From the NCBI GenBank assembly GCA_963556195.1, contig OY744553.1, positions 3,238,486 to 3,302,485 of the forward strand: 64,000 bases of DNA, read 5' to 3'. The DNA is from Sepiola atlantica. Taxonomy: Eukaryota > Mollusca > Cephalopoda > Sepiida > Sepiolidae. Under the pieces are notes generated by a model that searched no databases, was not told the DNA's origin, and saw only the letters and a list, made by a program, of their open reading frames with translations. The position numbers and the translations under genes are program-made. Positions 21,820 through 33,329 of the stretch are shown here, in pieces (within the stretch, counting starts at the first letter, position 1; every line of letters begins with the position of its first letter).

Positions 21820-22310
21820 GGCATTTTGACCCCCCCCCCCCCTTGACCCCCTGGGGGTGCGAACCAGAAATTTTCTGAGGTCAAGGATGCTCATTTTATA
21901 TCCAGAACAATTGCCTCTACATTTTGGCCAAGTTTTAAAAAATTGAATGGATGGATCAAACGTTATGGGAAAAAAGGTCATTTTTTGCAATTTTGAGGGC
22001 TTTTGACGCCTAGGGTCGCGAACCAGATCTTTTCCAAGGTCAGCGATACTTATTTTCTATTAGGAACTATTGCCTCCACATTTTGGCCAAGTTTAAGAGA
22101 AATTGAATGGATGGATGAAAAGTTATGCGGCAAAAAATGTCATTTTTTGCCATTTGACCCCCTGGGGGGCTAACCAGATTTGTTTTCAAAAGTCAAAGAA
22201 TGTCACTTTCTAACCTGACCAAAGTTACAACTTCATGCAAAATTTCAGAGAAATTCAATGGATGGTTGCGGAGAAAAATCCGGACGGACGGACGGACGGA
22301 CGGACGGATG
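21820..22310 (+). repeat. About 150-bp tandem repeat, three units, ending in (CGGA)n
   Basis: Each unit has a GACC or GACG start, CGAACCAGA or CTAACCAGA, an ACATTTTGGCCAAGTTT-like word and a GAATGGATGG word. The third unit ends in about ten CGGA tetranucleotides at 22270-22306. Likely a transposon end, class unknown. Confidence 0.7.
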
Positions 22311-22499
22311 GACATGCCTCGAAACATAAGTCCTCCAATTTTATAAATCGGGGGACCAATAAAATTTCTGAACGGTTTCCCGGCGGTAAATATAGTGGAT
22401 AATAGGGGCTTTTGGCTGGAACAGTATATATATATTCTTTATCTGAAAACATTGCAATAGCTGTGCTTTAACCTGGTTTTCACATTTCACCCAGGGGTT

Positions 22500-22796
22500 T
22501 TTACCTCACCTAATAAACCGGTAGCGTCCGGGCCTTTGGGTCTGGATTTACACCTGTCTATTAGGGGGGGTCGGTTCTGTGTAGTTCTATGAGGTGCACC
22601 CTCCCAGGCTTTGCCTCCCCTCTTTGGGGAGGAGTAAGTTTATTGCTTACTGTCTAAGGCGCCCCTACCGGGGAATGCCGACGGGGCGTCTTAGGCAATT
22701 TTTAAACAGCCAGAGTGCTCAAATTCTCGAGCGCTGGTTCATTCCCACTTTCCCGACCTTGTGTCACATCTTACAGAAGGAAGATAAATAGAACTA
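22500..22796 (+). mobile_element. U2-headed SINE, head missing
   Basis: Begins near the inner hairpin (TAAACCGGTAGCGTCCGGGC) and runs through GCCTCCCCTCTTTGGGGAGG to AGATAAATAG. Confidence 0.75.
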
Positions 22797-22829
22797 GCGA
22801 AAGATTAAACAATTTGTATCTTTTCGTCA

Positions 22830-23090
22830 TTGAATTTCGGCTGCTTCCTTGGTCTTTTGGCTAAGATCAAAGTGTAGTATCTGTTCTGACTGTCCTGTGC
22901 AGTTATGGGAGGTTAACCCCCTCCCATGCTTTGCCTCCCCTCTTTGGGGAGGAGTAAGTTTATTGCTTACTGTCTGAGGCGCCCTGCCCAGGCAATTTTT
23001 TGAGATTCACCTCACTCTTCCTCTATAGTGAAAATTCCCACCTTCCGACCTTGTGTCACATTCTACTTTGTGGGACGTAGATAAATAGGT
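22830..23090 (+). mobile_element. U2-headed SINE, internally deleted, with 13-bp target duplication
   Basis: GTATCTTTTCGTC stands at 22817-22829 and again at 23091-23103, a perfect 13-bp duplication. The head is among the best matches to U2: GCTTCCTTGGTCTTTTGG, then CTAAGATCAAAGTGTAGTA. An internal deletion joins CTGTTCTGAC to TGTCCTGTGCAG, removing the hairpin. The 3' end is GTAGATAAATAG. Confidence 0.9.
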
Positions 23091-23443
23091 GTATCTTTTC
23101 GTCTGTTGTTTTGCGAAGAATTGTTTTTTCTCTTTTTATCTTCACACTTTGAGATAAAATGTATATTCAAAACTTTAACTTTACCAGATTAGAGCAGGTG
23201 TCGGATATTTGTCTGCTTCCACGTCTCTAAAAGTACATATCTTTTATCGAAAAAAGTGCAATGTCATTGTTTAACTGGGTTTTAAAATTACCCCACATAA
23301 TGTCAGATAGATAAAAAATAATTGCTAAATATTTGTCTGTTTTTGTGAAGAATTACAAATAAAATAGTCTTTATCTTAACACTTTCAGATGATACGTTTA
23401 TACTAATGTGTTTATCCTAAACTGCAAATGTAATTGTTACTTT

Positions 23444-23489
23444 CCTGCACTGATGAGAGCAATAAGCTTGAAACGCTAGCGTCTGTAGG
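23444..23489 (+). ncRNA. Hammerhead ribozyme, family B copy 1
   Basis: CCTGCA (23444-23449) pairs with TGTAGG (23484-23489) as stem I, with one G-U. CTGATGAG is at 23450-23457. Stem II is AGC with GCT around AATAA. GAAAC is at 23470-23474. Stem III is ACG with CGT closing CTAG. The cleavage triplet is GTC at 23481-23483. All core bases are standard, so it looks competent by inspection. Confidence 0.85.
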
Positions 23490-23514
23490 TATTAATAATT
23501 TAATATTTATTTAT

Positions 23515-23520
<6 letters not shown>

Positions 23521-23546
<26 letters not shown>

Positions 23547-23600
23547 TATTATATATATACATATAACATATATATATGTATATATATATAATATTTATTA
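23521..23600. repeat. AT-rich palindromic spacer
   Basis: (TA)n with TACATAT and TATGTATA words, symmetric about the centre of the two inverted hammerheads. Confidence 0.85.
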
Positions 23601-23621
23601 ATAAATATTAAATTATTTACA

Positions 23622-23667
23622 CCTACAGACGCTAGCGTTTCAAGCTTATTGCTCTCATCAGTGCAGG
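23622..23667 (-). ncRNA. Hammerhead ribozyme, family B copy 2 (inverted)
   Basis: Reverse-strand copy with the same core as copy 1: stem I TGCAGG/CCTACA, CTCATCAG at 23654-23661 (inverse of CTGATGAG), GTTTC at 23637-23641 (inverse of GAAAC) and GAC at 23628-23630 (inverse of GTC). Upstream on its own strand it continues to about 23700 with GATCGTCTAAAATTG, similar to the family B copy at 10990-11145. Confidence 0.85.
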
Positions 23668-23913
23668 AAAGTAACAATTTTAGACGATCGGGAGGCGCGA
23701 ACGCGGTTCACAGAGTCAGCCTAGAATCGGCCAATGGAAACTGTCACGTAATTTAGGGAAATTAAGATCTATATGTACCTAGGAGCGGGCACAGATAGAA
23801 GACTAGTCGAGAGTGTTCGACGAACGTATTCGGAACTTTGCATTAGAGCTTTTTGACAGTCTATTTTTAACATCCCCGAGAGTGCTCAACTTTAATTTCT
23901 TAAAGGGGCTTAG

Positions 23914-23920
<7 letters not shown>

Positions 23921-23956
<36 letters not shown>
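23921..23956. repeat. (TA)n microsatellite
   Basis: Pure TA run at the 3' end of the family A element. Confidence 0.95.
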
Positions 23957-23960
<4 letters not shown>

Positions 23961-24125
23961 CGATGTACGTATACGTTTCGTCCTTTGTAATCGGGACTCA
24001 TCAGCATAGATATGTAACTATTCACTACTGGCCATACGATTCGAAACCCCGGATTCCGAGTATTTTACAACTCAAACCCCGACATCTAGAACCACTGGGC
24101 CACCACTGAGTAGCGAATACCATCG
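23957..24125 (-). mobile_element. tRNA-headed SINE-like element with hammerhead (family A, copy 2)
   Basis: Reverse-strand unit in this order: TATTCGCTACTC, an A-box-like GTGGCCCAGTGGTTCT at about 24088-24103, a B-box-like GGGGTTTCGAATCG at about 24037-24050, GTAGTGAATAGTTACATAT and then the hammerhead. The left end meets (TA)n. It matches copy 1 at 13216-13385 throughout. Confidence 0.8.
23961..24012 (-). ncRNA. Hammerhead ribozyme, family A copy 2
   Basis: On the reverse strand TATCTATG (24005-24012) pairs with CATCGATA across one mismatch as stem I. CTGATGAG occupies 23997-24004. Stem II is a perfect GTCC/GGAC, extendable through the loop CGATTACAAA. GAAAC follows. Stem III is ACG/CGT with a TATA loop, and the cleavage triplet is GTA. 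Stem II is intact here, unlike copy 1. Confidence 0.85.
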
Positions 24126-24409
24126 TACACTTAGTTCAACTTTTTGATAACACTCATGATAATAATTAAATTATTGTTACTTTTACTTTTTAGGAATAGG
24201 TATCCAAGACATACATAATCAATTCTGACTTTGAACGGAAATTGTCGAGACTGGCAAACGTTAACGAACTTTACCAAACAAACTGAATGTATTATTATCG
24301 ATTTTTCTGTTGTTTTTTTTGCGCTTTTTTGCACAAACGTTATTTTAAGAAATAAATTATTAAACTTTATTGTATTTATATATATTCTTTAATGTTTCAG
24401 TACTTTTAC

Positions 24410-24690
24410 ATAAGACAACCCGATCTTGGAGAAGTCTTCAGTAATTCGCAATTCTTCATGGTGGATTGGAACGAGAGCATGCTTCCACTGTGGATTAAAT
24501 AAAGGATTACGTTTGAAATTCCATCCAGATTCCCAAGTTCGACAGAAATATTCCCGAGTTCGAAAAGATACACCTGAAGAAGTCCAGAGAGTACACGGCC
24601 GAAACGTTGTGATGATAACACTAAAGATGAGAATAGTAGTCCGAATAATACAAAATTATACAAATTATCAATCCTCATCTAAAAAATTCA
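24410..24690 (+). mobile_element. Family C retroelement, 5'-truncated copy
   Basis: Carries CTGTGGATTAAATAAAGG, GATTCCCAAGTTCGACAGAA, CACCTGAAGAAG, CGGCCGAAACGTTGTGATG and GATGAGAATAGTAGTCCGAA. The complete copy at 39548-39880 shows a tRNA-like head, which is absent here. Confidence 0.75.
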
Positions 24691-24779
24691 TAAACATAAA
24701 AACTAATTTTCTTATCTACAAGAACTTTTTTTTTGATGTATCAATGAGTACGGTATTCAGTTCATGACAGGTGTTTGAT

Positions 24780-26010
24780 CAGGGTATTAATGTTAGGGTA
24801 AGGGTTTAGGGTTTAGGGTTTAGGTTTAGAGTTTAGAGTTAGGGTTAGGTTTAGGGTTAGGGTTAGGCTTCAGAGTTAGGGTTTAGGGTAAAGGTACATG
24901 TTAGGGTAAGGATTAGGCTTTAGATTTAGGGTTAGGGTGTTTGATCAGGGTATTTCTTTGGTTGCACGTTTTCTTTCCGATAGTAATTGTTTGTTAATTA
25001 TAAAAAGTTCTGAGCTAAATAAGGGGTTTCAAACTCATTTAGGTTAGAGTCAGGGTTAGGTTTAGGGGTCAGGGGTTAGGGTTAGGGTTAGGGTTAGGGT
25101 TAGGGGTCAGGGGTTAGGGCTTAGGGGTTAGGGGTTAGGGGTTAGGGTAAGGGGTTAGGGTTATTGTGTTTGACAGGTGTTTGATCAGGGTATTTCTTTG
25201 GTTGCACGCTTTCTTTCCGATAGAAATTGTTTCCTAATTATAAAAGGTTCTGAGCTTAATAAGGGGTTTCAAACTCATTTGAGTTAGGGCTAGGGTTAGG
25301 GGTTAGGGTTAGGGTTAGGTTTATGGGTTAGGGTTAGGGTCAGGGTTAGGGTAAGGGGTTTGGGTTGGGGTTAGGGGTTAGGGGTTAGGGGTTAGGGTTA
25401 GGAGTTAGGGATTAGGGGTTAGGGTTAGGGTTAGGGTTAGGGTTAGGGTTAGGGTTAGGGTTAGGATTAGGGGCCAGGGGTACGGGGTAAGGGGTTAGGG
25501 TTAGGAGTTATGGGTTAGGGGTTAGGGGTTAGGGTTAGGGTTAGGGTTGGGGTTAGGGTTAGGGTTAGGGTTAGGGGCCAGGGGTTAGGGTTAGGGTTTG
25601 GGTTAGGGTGTTTGCCAGGTGTTTGATCAGGGTATTTCTTTGGTTGCACGTTTTCTTTCCGATATAAATGGTTTCCAAATTATAAAAGGTTCTGAGCTAA
25701 ATAAGGGGTTTCAAACTCATTTGAGTTAGGGCTAGGGTTAGGGGTTAGGGTTAGGGTTAGGTTTATGGGTTAGGGTTAGGGTTAGGGTCAGGGTAAGGAT
25801 AAGGGGTTTGGGTTAGGGGTTAGGGGTTAGGGGTTAGGGTTAGGAGTTAGGGATTAGGGGTTAGGGTTAGGGTTAGGATTAGGGGCCAGGGGTTAGGGGT
25901 TAGGGTTAGGAGTTAGGGGTTAGGGGTTATGGTTAGGTTTGGGGTTAGGGTTAGGGTTAGGGGCCAGGGCTCAGGGGTTAGGGGTTAGGGTTTGGGTTAG
26001 GGTGTTCGCC
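24780..26010 (+). repeat. TTAGGG-type arrays interleaved with a 115-bp spacer unit
   Basis: Four blocks of TTAGGG and TTAGGGG variants at 24780-24940, 25043-25165, 25278-25612 and 25722-26010. Each is followed by a spacer starting GTGTTTGATCAGGGTATTTC and containing GGTTGCACG, TTTTCTTTCCGATA and GGGGTTTCAAACTCATTT. The fourth spacer (to about 26120) ends the array. The last three spacers are very similar. A spacer-like word GTGTCTGATCAGGGTATT recurs at 27240. Confidence 0.93.
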
Positions 26011-26119
26011 AGGTGTTTGATCAGGGTATTTCTTTGGTAGCACGTTTTCTTTCCGATAGAAATTGTTTCCTAATTATAAAAGGTTCTGAGCTAAATAAAG
26101 GGTTTCAAACTCATTTGAA

Positions 26120-26775
26120 CTGATGGAGTAAATACTTTTCATCTAAAAACATTTCATTATCTTTTTATTCAATATTTACAGATAAAGAAAGCTTACAAAA
26201 AAACAATATTTTCTGCGAAGAATTTAAAAAAAATGTTTTTATCTTAACAATTTCAGATAAGTATAGTAAGGTGTTTATTCAAAATCGAAAAAAAAGTAGG
26301 TGCATTTATCTAAAAAAAAAAAATAAGCAAACACACACTTGGTTCAACCTTTCATCTAGTACTTTCGATAACAATTCCATTATTCTTTCTGTTTATTAAG
26401 CACACTGTTTTAACAAAGTGCTTCCTTTCACAATGTGGATGTTAATATGCAAATAAACGTCAGCGTTTGATAATTCTTTAAATTATTGGCGAGACTAATA
26501 CCTCTTTTATTACGAATGTTCTTTTCTGAGCAGAGATCCAAAAGTCGGTGCTTCTGCATTATTGAGGACAGATGAAAGTTCATCATTCATTTAAAAGAGT
26601 AAGTTTCAAAGGGAGATAATTCAAAAGTCTTTTAAATGAATAAATGCGAAATTTAATCCACCTTCTTGCAAAGTAAATACCATCCTATTGCAAGTTTTTT
26701 TTTTGCATTAGAACTGAAAGATTTTTTATTTAGTATTCCATAAAGAGAAAAACAAACAAACAATAAGGCTTGAAA
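26120..26775. other. No recognised feature
   Basis: AT-rich sequence between the telomere-like array and the LTR, without a convincing frame or repeat. Confidence 0.4.
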
Positions 26776-26779
26776 CAAT

Positions 26780-27205
26780 TGTCAGAGAAAGAAAGAGAGA
26801 GTCAACAGATTACGATTAGAACGGATGTTACGCCGCCATTACCGACATAGCGTTGCCACGAACGATAGCCAAGGAGATGCGTTGGAACAACCAGGCTGAC
26901 TCACGGGGCTCGTGCCTAGACATTGAAATCCTCCGTCCAATTGCAAGTTAATTGAACTTTACGCAATTTATCCCGTAATGTGTCGTATTTAGAGTTATCT
27001 CCCCTTTCATCAAGCTGCCAGAGTGACCTCCCTTCATATAACAGATATATAAATAAACAAGGCAGATGTGATTACGTGTCACTTATGCGTCGCACTTATT
27101 GAAGCCACAACCATATCTCTTTGTCTTTTATTTCTTTCTTTGTTTAACTTTGCTCTTCGTTTCAGCTTCGCAAGCCGAATCTACGATATTACATCTGGCG
27201 ACGAG
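26780..27205 (+). mobile_element. LTR plus primer-binding site of a Gypsy-like retrotransposon
   Basis: The proposed LTR runs from TGTCAGAG at 26780 to GATATTACA at 27193, about 414 bp, with TATATAAATAAA at about 27045. Two bases later TGGCGACGAG matches the complement of a tRNA-Ser 3' end, a primer choice known in some Gypsy lineages. No gag-pol follows and no second LTR is in the window, so this is a 5' remnant. The LTR start is inferred. Confidence 0.55.
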
Positions 27206-27209
27206 AACT

Positions 27210-27880
27210 GAAGTGCCGTGCTCACGTTTTCTGTAAAATTCAGTGTCTGATCAGGGTATTATCGTGCGGATTTCAGTTTTTCTTATTTCTTTTTAAAAAT
27301 ATATTTTTGTTAAAGTTAAGTAGCCTACACGCAATAAAGCTTACGAGTTTAAATAATGTAAGATGTCGATGTGTATGACAATTTTTCTCTTTTAATTACA
27401 TGCTGGACCATTTCACTTCCACTAACGTTGATGATGTTAAAATATCCGGCGTCATTTTGTTTTAATGTCTAGCTAAGCTCTGTTGGCGGGGCCACGAATT
27501 TCGCTGACTACAACCGCATGCAGAGTAGTTACTATCCCCCCCTCCCGAAAAAAATGGGGCCACCTGTAAACCGTAGGTAACGATCCGTAATGCCGTAGCA
27601 CGTGATCCTGTTGGCTTAGCCATTCTTCAACTTCGGCCCTTTTTTTCGACTAGACGGGAGGTCAGAGAAGCCCGATCCGATCACTCGGCTGGTCACGTCA
27701 TGCCTTAGTCTCTATAAGTCCATCTCCAACCGTATTATTCAATTCGATTGTTTTAAAAGAATCAAAACCTTATGTATCGTTTTTATTTTGATGCCAACTA
27801 GATACTAGGAAGCTGGTTGCTGTGGGTCAATCGTGTCGAGATCAAAAAAGATTGCCAATGCCAATAAGTAGTTTTTTACT
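27210..27880. other. No recognised feature
   Basis: Follows the LTR remnant. No retrotransposon coding sequence was found. Confidence 0.4.
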
Positions 27881-28084
27881 GAGTGATATTCTAAAAAAGT
27901 AATGTTTTCTAGGAGTAATTTTTTAAAGGAATTGTGTTACTTGTGGTGGTCTCTCTGTGAGTGCTCTATTTTCCTGTACTTGAGTAATTATGGTATCCTC
28001 TGTAAAATTATCTTTCAGAGTAAGTTTTTCCTAGAGTAATGCAAAGTTTACAAGAGTTATGTGATGTTTTCAAAGAGTAGTGCG

Positions 28085-31000
28085 ATGTATTTTGAGAGCA
28101 ATGTATTTTGAGAGCAATGTATTTTGAGAGCAATGTAATTTAAGAACAATGTATTTTGAGAGCAATTTATTTTGATAGAAATGTATTTTAAGAGCAATGT
28201 ATTTTGAGAGCAATGCATTTTGCGAGCAATATATTTTGAGAGAAATGTATTTTGAGATTAATGTATTTTAAGAGCAATGTATTTTGAGAGAAATGTATTT
28301 TGAGAGCAATGTATTTTGAGAGCAATGTATTTTAAGAACAATGTATTTTGAGAGCAATGTATTTTGCGAGCAATATATTTTGAGAGAAATGTATTTTGAG
28401 ATTAATGTATTTTAAGAGCAATGTATTTTAAGAGCAATGTATTTTGAGAGCAATGTATTTTGCGAGCAATATATTTTGAGAGAAATGTATTATAAGAGCC
28501 ATGTATTTTAAGAGCAATGTATTTTGAGAGCAATGTATTTTGAGAGCAATGTATTTTGCGAGCAATATATTTTGAGAGAAATGTATTTTGAGATTAATGT
28601 ATTTTAAGAGCAATGTATTTTGAGAACAATGTATTTTCAGAGCAATATATTTTGAGAGAAATTATTTTGAGATTAATGTATTTTAAGAGCAATGTATTTT
28701 AAGAGCAATGCATTTTGAGAGCAATGTATTTTGCAAGCAATATATTTTGAGAGAAATGTATTTTGAGATTAATGTATTTTAAGAGCAATGTATTTTAAGA
28801 GCAATGTATTTTCAAGGCTATGTATTTTGCGAGCAATATATTGTGAGAGAAATTATTTTGAGATTAATGTATTTTAAGAGCAATGTATTTTAAGAGCAAT
28901 GTATTTTGAGAGCAATGTATTTTGCGAGCAATATATTTTGAGAGAAATTATTTTGAGATTAATGTATTTTAAGAGCAATGTATTTTAAGAGCAATGTATT
29001 TTGTCGTTTAATGTATTTTGAGATTAATGTCTTTTAAGAGCAATGTATTTTGAGAGCAATGTATTTTGCGAGCAATGTATTTTGAGAGCAATGTATTTTC
29101 AGAGCAATGTATTTTGCGAGCAATATATTTTGAGAGCAATGTATTTTCAGAGCAATATATTTTGAGAGAAATTATTTTGAGATTAATGTATTTTAAGAGC
29201 AATGTATTTTAAGAGCAATGTATTTTGATAGCAATGTATTTTGCGAGCAATTTATTTTGATAGAAATGTATTTTAAGAGCAATGTATTTTGAGAGCAATG
29301 TATTTTGCGAGCAATGTATTTTGAGAGCAATGTATTTTGAGAGCAATGTATTTTGAGAGCAATGTATTTTAAGAGCAATGTATTTTGTAGAGCAATTTAT
29401 TTTGATAGAAATGTATTTTAAGAGCAATGTATTTTGAGAGCAATGTATTTTGCGAGCAATATATTTTGAGAGAAATGTATTTTGAGATTAATGTATTTTA
29501 AGAGCAATGTATTTTAAGAGCAATGTATTTTGAGAGCAATGTATTTTAAGAACAATATATTTTAAGAGCAATTTATTTTGAGAGCAATGTATTTTAAGAG
29601 CAATGTAATTTGAGACCAATGTATTTTGAGAGCAATGTATTTTAAGAGAAATGTATTTTGAGAGCAATGTATTTTTGGAACAATATATTTTAAGAGCTAT
29701 TTATTTTGAGAGCAATGTAATTTGAGAGCAATGTATTTTGAGAGCAATGTATTTTAAGAGCAATGTATTTTGCGAGCAATATATTTTTAGAGCAATGTAT
29801 TGTGAGAGCAATGTATTTTGAGAGCAATGTATTTTGAGAGCAATGTATTTTGCAAGCAATATATTTTGAGAGAAATTATTTTGAGATTAATGTATTTTAA
29901 GAGTAATGTATTTTAAGAGCAATGTATTTTGCGAGCAATATATTTTGAGAGAAATGTATTTTGAGATTAATGTATTTTAAGAGCAATGTATTTTAAGAGC
30001 AATGTATTTTGAGAGCAATGTATTTTCAGAGCAATGTATTTTGCGAGCAATATATTTTGAGAGAAGTTATTTTGAGATTAAAGTATTTTAAGAGCAATGT
30101 ATTTTAAGAGCAATGTATTTTGCGAGCAATGTATTTTGCGAGCAATATATTTTGAGAGAAATGTATTTTGTCGTTTAATGTATTTTAAGAGCAATGTCTT
30201 TTAAGAGCAATGTATTTTGAGAGCAATGTATTTTGCGAGCAATGTATTTTGAGAGCAATGTATTTTCAGAGCAATGTATTTTGCGAGCAATATATTTTGA
30301 GAGAAATTATTTTGAGATTAATGTATTTTAAGCGCAATGTATGTTAAGAGCAATGTATTTTGAGAGCAATGTATTTTGCGAGCAATATATTTTGAGAGAA
30401 ATGTATTTTGAGATTAATGTATTTAAACAGCAATGTATTTTAAGAGCAATGCATTTTGAGAGCAATGTATTTTGCGAGCAATATATTTTGAGAGAAATGT
30501 ATTTTGAGATTAATGTATTTAAAGAGCAATGTATTTTAAGAACAATGTATTTTCAGAGCAATGTATTTTGCGAGCAATATATTTTGAGAGAAATTATTTT
30601 CAGATTAATGTATTTTAAGAGCAATGTATTTTAAGAGCAATGTATTTTGAGAGCAATGTATTTTGCGAGCAATATATTTTGAGAGAAATGTATTTTGAGA
30701 TTAATGGATTTTAAGAGCAATGTATTTTGAGAGCAATGCATTTTGCGAGCAATATATTTTGAGAGAAATTATTTTGAGATTAATGTATTTTAAGAGCAAT
30801 GTATTTTAAGAGCAATGTATTTTGAGAGCAATGTATTTTGCGAGCAATATATTTTGAGAGAAATTATTTTGAGATTAATGTATTTTAAGAGCAATGTATT
30901 TTAAGAGCAATGTATTTTGAGAGCAATGTATTTTGCGAGCAATATATTTTGAGAGAAATGTATTTTGAGATTAATGTATTTTAAGAGCAATGTATTTTGA

Positions 31001-32345
31001 AAGCAATGTATTTTGAGAGCAATGTATTTTGCGAGCAATATATTTTAAGAGAAATTATTTTAAGATTAATGTATTTTAAAGCAATGTATTTTAAGAGCAA
31101 TGTATTTTGAGAGCAATGTATTTTGCGAGCAATATATTTTGAGAGAAATGTATTATAAGAGCCATGTATTTTAAGAGCAATGTATTTTGAGAGCAATGTA
31201 TTTTGAGAGCAATGTATTTTGCGAGCAATATATTTTGAGAGAAATGTATTTTGAGATTAATGTATTTTAAGAGCAATATATTTTAAGACAATGTATTTTG
31301 AGAGCAATGTATTTTGTGAGCAATGTATTTTGCGAGCAATATATTTTGAGAGAAATTATTTTGAGATTAATGTATTTTAAGAGCAATGTATTTTAAGAGC
31401 AATGTATTTTGAGAGCAATGTATTTTGCGAGCAATATATTTTGAGATAAATTATTTTGAGATTAATGTATTTTAAGAGCAATGTATTTTAAGAGCAATGT
31501 ATTTTCAGAGCAATGTATTTTGCAAGCAATATATTTTGAGAGAAATATATTTTGAGATTAATGTATTTTAAGAGCAATGTATTTTAAGAACAATGTATTT
31601 TGAGAGCAATGTATTTTGCAAGCAATATATTTTGAGAGAAATGTATTTTGAGATTAATGTATTTTAAGAGCAATGTATTTTAAGAACAATGTATTTTGAG
31701 AGCAATGTATTTTGGGAGCAATGTATTTTAAGAGCAATGTATTTCGAGAGCAATGTATTTTGAGAGCAATGTATTATAAGATCCATGTATTTTAAAAGCA
31801 ATGTATTTTGAGAGCAATATATTTTAAGAGCAATGTATTTTGAGAGCAATGTATTTTGAGAACAATTTATTTTGAGAGCAATGTATTTTAAAAGCAATGT
31901 ATTTCAAGAGCAACGTATTTTAAGAGCAATGTACTTTGAGAGCGATGTATTTTGAGAGCAATGTATTTTAAGAGCAATGTATTTTGAGAGCAATGTATTT
32001 TGGAGGCAATGTATTTTAAGAGCAATGTATTTCGAGAGCAATGTATTTTGAGAGCAATGTATTATAAGATCCATGTATTTTAAGAGCAATGTATTTTGAG
32101 AGCAATGTATTTTAAGAGCAATGTATTTTGAGAGCAATGTATTTTGAGAACAATTTATTTTGAGAGCAATGTATTTTAAAAGCAATGTATTTCAAGAGCA
32201 ACGTATTTTAAGAGCAATGTACTTTGAGAGCGATGTATTTTGAGAGCAATGTATTTTAAGAGCAATGTATTTTGAGAGCAATGTTTTTTAGAGCAATTTA
32301 TTTTGAGAGCAATGTATTTTAAGAGCAATGTATTTCAAGAGCATT
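28085..32345. repeat. 16-bp satellite with 96-bp higher-order unit, 4.26 kb
   Basis: The basic unit is AATGTATTTTGAGAGC. Recurrent variants are TTTTGCGAGC, AATATATTTTGAGAGA, TTTTGAGATT and TTTTAAGAGC. In most of the array they follow in a fixed order, giving a unit of six (about 96 bp). The right 700 bp has a different variant set and contains a 288-bp duplication (31861 against 32149). Left of 28085 the unit fades into diverged forms. Long reverse-strand frames with a 16-residue period arise because three 16-bp units make 16 codons; they are not genes. Confidence 0.97.
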
Positions 32346-32765
32346 ATATTCCAGGAACACAAAATAATGCTCTTACCTATTGAATTATATCTTATAACAT
32401 TATTCAGCTTACTTTTATAGATGCATGCCTTTATAAGGATAGTACATTAATCCTTAAGTCCAATTTCAGCGGGCATATTAACAGGCTGTCAAACGAACTC
32501 AATAAACTAGGATAAGAATATGGCATTAAGCTATTAATGACACACTGCTCTCAACTTACTTAAAGTGCTCCATCTAGGGAGATCTTTGAACGATTATTTA
32601 TAAATAAATATTATTTTTAAATTAAACTATATACACAGGTTTCTCATGCCACCCTGCAATCATCAGTATAGGAGGAGGCAAATATTAAATAAGAGCCGGC
32701 TGTAAAGCATAATAAAGTGACAGACGAAGAGGGTGATAGACATGAACTCGTTAAGAGATAGGCCT
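32345..32765. other. No gene; weak hammerhead-like core at 32635-32672 (-)
   Basis: On the reverse strand CTGATGA (about 32666-32672), a TGC/GCA hairpin and GAAAC occur in order. A matching stem I was not found. Confidence 0.3.
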
Positions 32766-32769
32766 CTAG

Positions 32770-33320
32770 GTGAGTTAATTGCAAATTACGTACTCACAGA
32801 TGTACAACATACGTCATTAGACAATAGAAAACGATACTATACTCACAGTACGAACCTCTCTAGATACGGGTAGTATTCTAGTTTAAATGATAAAATCAAT
32901 AACAGTGATCGATATCACATTAAGAGTGAAGCAGGTAGCTTTTCTGCTCAGAGCTGGTTGTATATGTAATTTCGAGAAGTCTGACTCTAATAGGTTCATG
33001 TATGTATTGTGCTGTGGTATTAAATCACTCACAACGAGCTGATATTCCAGAAAAGATAGACACGCCGCACAAAACCAAACTGAATCACGGGTCATATACA
33101 TTGCTTAAGACACTTTTAATTGAATTTGATCGCCGTGAATCACCGTTTTTAGACGTAATCTTGCAATGCCATTAATTTCTATCTGACGTCATGATCAATG
33201 GGAGTGCATCAAATATACGTGTGCAGCTTTGCGAGGTCGTAAATATGCCATTAATGCATCTCCATCGTGCAGCTGCAGAAATAAATCTGATGCACACGCT
33301 AACGATATCTTAAGATTTTC
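32770..33320 (+). repeat. Dispersed 550-bp repeat, family D copy 1
   Basis: Shares AGTTAATTGCAAAT, AATAACAGTGATCGATATCA, CAGAGCTGGTTGTATATG, AATCACTCACAACGAGCTGA and CAGCTGCAGAAATAAAT with 38005-38560. The class is unknown. Confidence 0.8.
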
Positions 33321-33329
33321 TCTTTTCAA

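Noticed and set aside
24780..26010. True chromosome end
   Set aside because: TTAGGG runs are degenerate, interrupted and flanked by other sequence on both sides, so this is interstitial.
28428..32185. Several reverse-strand frames reading as a 16-residue repeat protein (LLSKYIALKIHCSQNT-like)
   Set aside because: Three 16-bp satellite units equal 16 codons, so a stop-free frame repeats automatically. Frames break wherever the unit length changes, and there is no start or expression signal.
28085..32345. CRISPR-like array
   Set aside because: Units are contiguous without unique spacers, and the genome is eukaryotic.
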